Shown: piece after piece, positions 14,507 through 16,887 of the stretch
Layout of the letters: every line of letters begins with the position of its first letter
How positions within the stretch are numbered: position 1 is the stretch's first letter
From: an uncultured Campylobacter sp.
Lineage (GTDB): Bacteria; Actinomycetota; Actinomycetes; Mycobacteriales; Mycobacteriaceae
Length of the DNA stretch: 16,887 nt
Assembly (NCBI GenBank): GCA_943913625.1
Contig: CALTYW010000039.1
Span: forward strand, 1-16,887
Reading direction: 5' to 3'
Notes under the pieces: generated by a model
Databases searched by the model: none
Seen by the model: the letters and a program-made list of their open reading frames with translations, nothing else
What the model was told of the DNA's origin: nothing
Position numbers and translations under genes: made by a program

Positions 14507-15514
14507 CTACACAAAGCGCTGCAGGAACGCCACCGTTTCCGACGTGGCAGACGGGTTGGAGGCGAACCACGTGTGGCCGCCGAGGCGCACGGTCTGCAGC
14601 TCGGTGTCGGCTGCGCAGCCCTCGGCCCTGGTGGTGACGACGGAGCCGTTGCGCGATTCCGCGACCACGTCGGAGCAGCCGTTCTTAGCGCGGAAGGTGT
14701 CGAAGACGGCGTTGACGGACCTGTAGGTCGCGCCGTGGCGGATGCCGCCGTTGTAGCTGACAATGTCGTCCGCGGTGCCGTGGATGATCAGCGTCGGCAC
14801 CGCGCCGGAGGCGCAGCCGGAAACCGTCGGGTCGTAGAACGCGCCGGCCACAGAGGCCACCGCCTTCACCGTGTCGGGCGCGTGGCAGGCCAGCGCCGCC
14901 GCCATACCGCCGCCGTTGGACAGGCCCACCGCGGTGACCCGGTCGGCGTCGCCGTTGTAGCGCTGCGCCACATCGGCGATGACGTCGCGGATGTAGTTCA
15001 CATCCTGGCCCACAGTGGTCCGCGCGTAGGGAGCGCCGCCCCAGGCGTTCTCCTCGCCCTGCGCGTAGACCACGATGGTGTCCTTTGCGGCGTCCTCCAG
15101 CTTCTCGTAGCTGCGGGCCGTCGCGGCGTCGTGCTGCCAGCCGCCGAAGCCGATCATGATGGGGTAGGTCTTGCCGGCGTCGTAGTTCGCCGGCAAGACC
15201 ACCATGTACTGGCGGGTGCCCAGAAAGTGGGTCTTCGGCTGGCCGGGCTTGGCCTCCTTGTCGGACGTCGCGACTTGCGCTAACGCCGGGGCCGCCATCA
15301 CCAGGGTGGCAATCACGGCGGCGAGGATGGCCACGCCCTGGATCACCTCGTTGCTCACGCCCGGCACCGCGCGGCGGATCATCCGCTCGATGTCGCTGGC
15401 GGAAGAACCCGGGATGCTCTGGGCGGCGGCGGGGGAGGGGTCAACCACCGTGGTGGCTGCGAACGGGAGGCTGACTGCAAGCGCGGCGGCTACGGCGCGA
15501 CGGGAAGTTTTCAC
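14507..15514 (-). CDS. Secreted PHB-depolymerase-type (LpqC-like) esterase
   Basis: A 335-residue alpha/beta hydrolase. There is a signal peptide at the N-terminus (MKTSRRAVAAALAVSLPF, ending near PAAAQ), then a second hydrophobic segment at about residues 57-80 that ends ALAQ, so the protein may be anchored or cleaved twice. In the enzyme part GLSNGGGMAAAL has the nucleophile serine, HGTADDIV the acid, and GGHTW the histidine. Homologues are labelled PHB depolymerase or LpqC esterase; the substrate is unknown and may be envelope or host esters. It reads against the exporter gene and has its own promoter. GTG at 15514 is supported by TACGAT 8 bases upstream. Confidence 0.85.
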   Translation of the reverse strand: MKTSRRAVAAALAVSLPFAATTVVDPSPAAAQSIPGSSASDIERMIRRAVPGVSNEVIQGVAILAAVIATLVMAAPALAQVATSDKEAKPGQPKTHFLGTRQYMVVLPANYDAGKTYPIMIGFGGWQHDAATARSYEKLEDAAKDTIVVYAQGEENAWGGAPYARTTVGQDVNYIRDVIADVAQRYNGDADRVTAVGLSNGGGMAAALACHAPDTVKAVASVAGAFYDPTVSGCASGAVPTLIIHGTADDIVSYNGGIRHGATYRSVNAVFDTFRAKNGCSDVVAESRNGSVVTTRAEGCAADTELQTVRLGGHTWFASNPSATSETVAFLQRFV

Positions 15515-15522
15515 AAACGGTT

Positions 15523-15528
15523 ATCGTA
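15523..15528 (-). promoter_or_regulatory. Putative -10 box of the esterase gene
   Basis: TACGAT on the minus strand fits TAnnnT and ends 8 bases before the GTG at 15514. The position predicts a leaderless or near-leaderless message. No -35 is convincing. The palindromic GCGCGTTACGCGC (15541-15553) lies just upstream and could hold a regulator. Confidence 0.4.
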
Positions 15529-15567
15529 GACCACCCGCACGCGCGTTACGCGCTGAAGACGGCAACG

Positions 15568-15597
15568 AAAAAACCGCCCTGCGCAGGCAGAGCGGTT
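15568..15597 (-). terminator. Intrinsic terminator of rpsT
   Basis: On the minus strand AACCGC-T-CTGC pairs with GCAG-G-GCGGTT, with a loop of about 4 bases, and a run of six T follows (A-run at 15568-15573 on the plus strand). The stem lies 24 bases after the rpsT stop and is the clearest intrinsic terminator in the window. Confidence 0.85.
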
Positions 15598-15621
15598 CAA
15601 CGCAAAACGGGGTGGAAGGCT

Positions 15622-15894
15622 TTATGCCTCCTGGCCCATCTTGTTGAAGGCGCGGGCCATGTTGGACTTCTTGTTCGCCGCGGAGTTGCGGTGGTAGACG
15701 CCCTTGGACACGGCCTTGTCCAGCTTGCGGGAAGCCACGCGCAGCTGCGCCTCCGCGGCAGCCTTGTCGCCGGACTCGACAGCCTCGCGGAACTTGCGCA
15801 TCTCGGTGCGGGTCGCGGAGCGGACGGACTTGTTACGCTGACGGCGCTTCTCGTTGGTGAGAACACGCTTCTTCTGCTGCTTGATGTTTGCCAT
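15622..15894 (-). CDS. rpsT: 30S ribosomal protein S20
   Basis: A 90-residue, strongly basic protein. [21 protein letters not shown] at the start and [23 protein letters not shown] at the end are S20 hallmarks. S20 binds 16S rRNA early in small-subunit assembly. AAGAGGT on the minus strand lies a few bases before the ATG as a fair ribosome binding site. An untranslated leader of about 100 bases precedes it and a strong terminator follows. In actinobacteria rpsT usually lies between holA and lepA, as here. Confidence 0.97.
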   Translation of the reverse strand: MANIKQQKKRVLTNEKRRQRNKSVRSATRTEMRKFREAVESGDKAAAEAQLRVASRKLDKAVSKGVYHRNSAANKKSNMARAFNKMGQEA

Positions 15895-15998
15895 CGTGAT
15901 GTACCTCTTCGGTCAGATTGAAAATGTGAACGCGAGCCCAAGGTCCTGCCCGCGCAGTGGCGCGCACCCGTTGAAACCCGGGCGCGAACAACCTGAAA

Positions 15999-16028
15999 AG
16001 GGTAGCAAGACCAATCGTCGTAAAGCAA
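15999..16028 (-). promoter_or_regulatory. Putative rpsT promoter
   Basis: On the minus strand TTGCTT (16028-16023), an 18-base spacer and TACCCT (16004-15999) form a plausible promoter about 105 bases before the rpsT ATG. The leader between them holds a GC-rich imperfect hairpin (about 15960-15988) that could take part in S20 autoregulation; that role is inference. Confidence 0.45.
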
Positions 16029-16035
16029 AAGCCCC

Positions 16036-16545
16036 TTAGGACCAGTTGAAGCGCTCGCGCAGGCGGTTCGCGATGCGCTCGAAGCGGCGCGGCGGCACCG
16101 TCGTCCCCCGGCGGTGCACGTCAGACTCGGGCACCACCAGTGTCTTGTCCATGCGGACCCAGCAGTCCTCGCCCGTCTCGCACCAGTCGCCCGGGCCGAT
16201 CTCGAACCAGCGCTCGTCGTTCGCGTGCTGCGCCTCGGGGGAGATGAGCAGCCCCAGCACATCGTGGCGCTCGCGGCCCACCACCACCATGGAACGCTGG
16301 CGCGGGGGGCTCGACGGGACAGTCACCCAGACCACTTCGCCCGGCTCCGCGCCGCCGTCCATGTCGGGGGCGTAATAGATGTTGCGGGCGATCGAATCCG
16401 TCGGTTTCACGTTGATGCGGGAGGCCTGCCGGCGCTCAACGGGACTGTTCAGGCGCTGGTTCAGCAGCGCGAGCCCCTCCTCGAGCGAGCCCGGCTTCAC
16501 GCGGTCCTTCCTGCGCGTTGCGCGCTTGAACCGTTCGAACGCCAT
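16036..16545 (-). CDS. PemK/MazF-like protein
   Basis: A 169-residue protein. A basic N-terminal part of about 50 residues (MAFERFKRATRRKDRVKPGS) is followed by a region resembling the PemK/MazF fold: GEVVWVTVPSSPPRQRSMVVV, HDVLGLLIS and WFEIGPGDW. MazF toxins cut mRNA. No antitoxin gene lies beside it, and similar proteins commonly stand next to lepA in corynebacteria, so a housekeeping or regulatory role may fit better than a toxin-antitoxin role. ATG at 16545 is chosen because CGGAGG on the minus strand lies 9 bases upstream; the TTG at 16554 abuts that site. Divergent from lepA. Confidence 0.7.
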   Translation of the reverse strand: MAFERFKRATRRKDRVKPGSLEEGLALLNQRLNSPVERRQASRINVKPTDSIARNIYYAPDMDGGAEPGEVVWVTVPSSPPRQRSMVVVGRERHDVLGLLISPEAQHANDERWFEIGPGDWCETGEDCWVRMDKTLVVPESDVHRRGTTVPPRRFERIANRLRERFNWS

Positions 16546-16597
16546 GTGTGTCAACCTCCGGGCTTGATCTTCCTGTCACTCTATAGGTGACGTGTAA

Positions 16598-16650
16598 GCG
16601 CCCACAAGTCGTTTCGCCTGATAATTCCGTGAATTCGCGCGCCCACAAGT
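16598..16650. repeat. Perfect 12-bp direct repeat in the lepA divergent promoter region
   Basis: GCGCCCACAAGT occurs at 16598-16609 and 16639-16650, 41 bases apart, which is close to four helical turns. The second copy ends on the first base of the putative lepA -10 box. The GTCAC/GTGAC palindrome at 16575-16591 lies just beside the first copy. Two exact copies of 12 bases in about 120 bases suggest operator sites. Confidence 0.6.
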
Positions 16651-16655
16651 AAGAT
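16650..16655 (+). promoter_or_regulatory. Putative -10 box of lepA
   Basis: TAAGAT fits TAnnnT and ends 9 bases before the lepA ATG at 16665. It is identical to the hexamer before holA. No strong -35 is seen and no Shine-Dalgarno precedes the ATG, so a very short leader is predicted. Confidence 0.4.
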
Positions 16656-16664
16656 GCGGAAATT

Positions 16665-16887
16665 ATGGCTGCACAGAAGAAGAACTTCGCGGAAGAGACG
16701 TTCACCGACCCCTCCCGCATCCGGAACTTCTGCATCATCGCCCACATCGACCACGGCAAGTCGACGCTGGCAGACCGGATCCTGCAGCTGTCCGGCGTGG
16801 TCGACGCCCGCGAGATGCGCGACCAGTACTTAGACAACATGGACATCGAGCGCGAGCGCGGCATCACCATCAAGGCGCAGAACGTGC
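16665..16887 (+). CDS. lepA: Elongation factor 4 (LepA), 5' part only
   Basis: The first 74 codons of the translational GTPase LepA/EF4, cut by the window end. The G1 P-loop AHIDHGKST lies at about residues 26-34, then the switch region [12 protein letters not shown]4 binds ribosomes, can move tRNAs backward, and helps initiation and subunit biogenesis. The N-terminus [21 protein letters not shown] is the usual actinobacterial extension before the G domain. It is divergent from the PemK/MazF-like gene, with a 12-bp direct repeat between them. Confidence 0.95.
   Translation, partial: MAAQKKNFAEETFTDPSRIRNFCIIAHIDHGKSTLADRILQLSGVVDAREMRDQYLDNMDIERERGITIKAQNV

Noticed and set aside
1..16887. 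tRNA, rRNA, CRISPR array, insertion sequence or prophage
   Set aside because: I looked on both strands and found no cloverleaf, no regularly spaced repeats, no transposase or integrase and no terminal inverted repeats.

Overview
The window reads as part of the chromosome of a high-GC actinobacterium, most likely a Corynebacterium or close relative. This rests on gene order and protein character, not on a database search. The core order unkdh-like dehydrogenase, proA, nadD, rsfS, gpgP-like phosphatase, degV, comEA, comEC, holA, rpsT and lepA is the order I know from corynebacteria, with a matching block in mycobacteria. Many genes start with GTG or TTG. Several have a TAnnnT -10 box 6 to 9 bases before the start codon and no Shine-Dalgarno, as expected for leaderless transcripts.

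Layout. Positions 1-1755 are accessory and more AT-rich by eye: an NmrA-type NAD(P)-binding protein (200-1069), a non-coding stretch with a perfect 10-bp inverted repeat, the remains of a small membrane protein broken by two apparent 1-base losses (1370-about 1620), and a terminator-like hairpin. The core resumes with a 2-hydroxyacid dehydrogenase (1756-2676). A vapBC toxin-antitoxin pair (2673-3292, minus strand) lies between it and proA and shares a compact divergent promoter with proA. After proA come a secreted cutinase-family hydrolase and a small secreted membrane-anchored protein of unknown function. Then follows the tight operon nadD-rsfS-gpgP-degV (NAD synthesis, ribosome silencing, sugar-phosphate phosphatase, fatty-acid binding).

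A 130-base gap with two opposed DnaA-box-like sequences leads to comEA and comEC (DNA uptake); ComEC lacks the usual C-terminal metallo-beta-lactamase domain. A three-gene minus-strand cassette (DUF2283-like, DUF4258-like and a DUF6941-like protein) is inserted between comEC and holA, and is the best candidate for an under-described toxin-antitoxin-like or defence-like module. After holA come an ankyrin-repeat protein and a LysE/RhtB exporter joined by a 4-base overlap, a minus-strand secreted PHB-depolymerase-type esterase, rpsT with a clear intrinsic terminator, a PemK/MazF-like protein, and the first 74 codons of lepA. A perfect 12-bp direct repeat sits in the divergent PemK-like/lepA promoter region.

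No tRNA, rRNA, CRISPR array, transposase or replication origin was recognised. All family assignments come from reading the translated sequence by eye.
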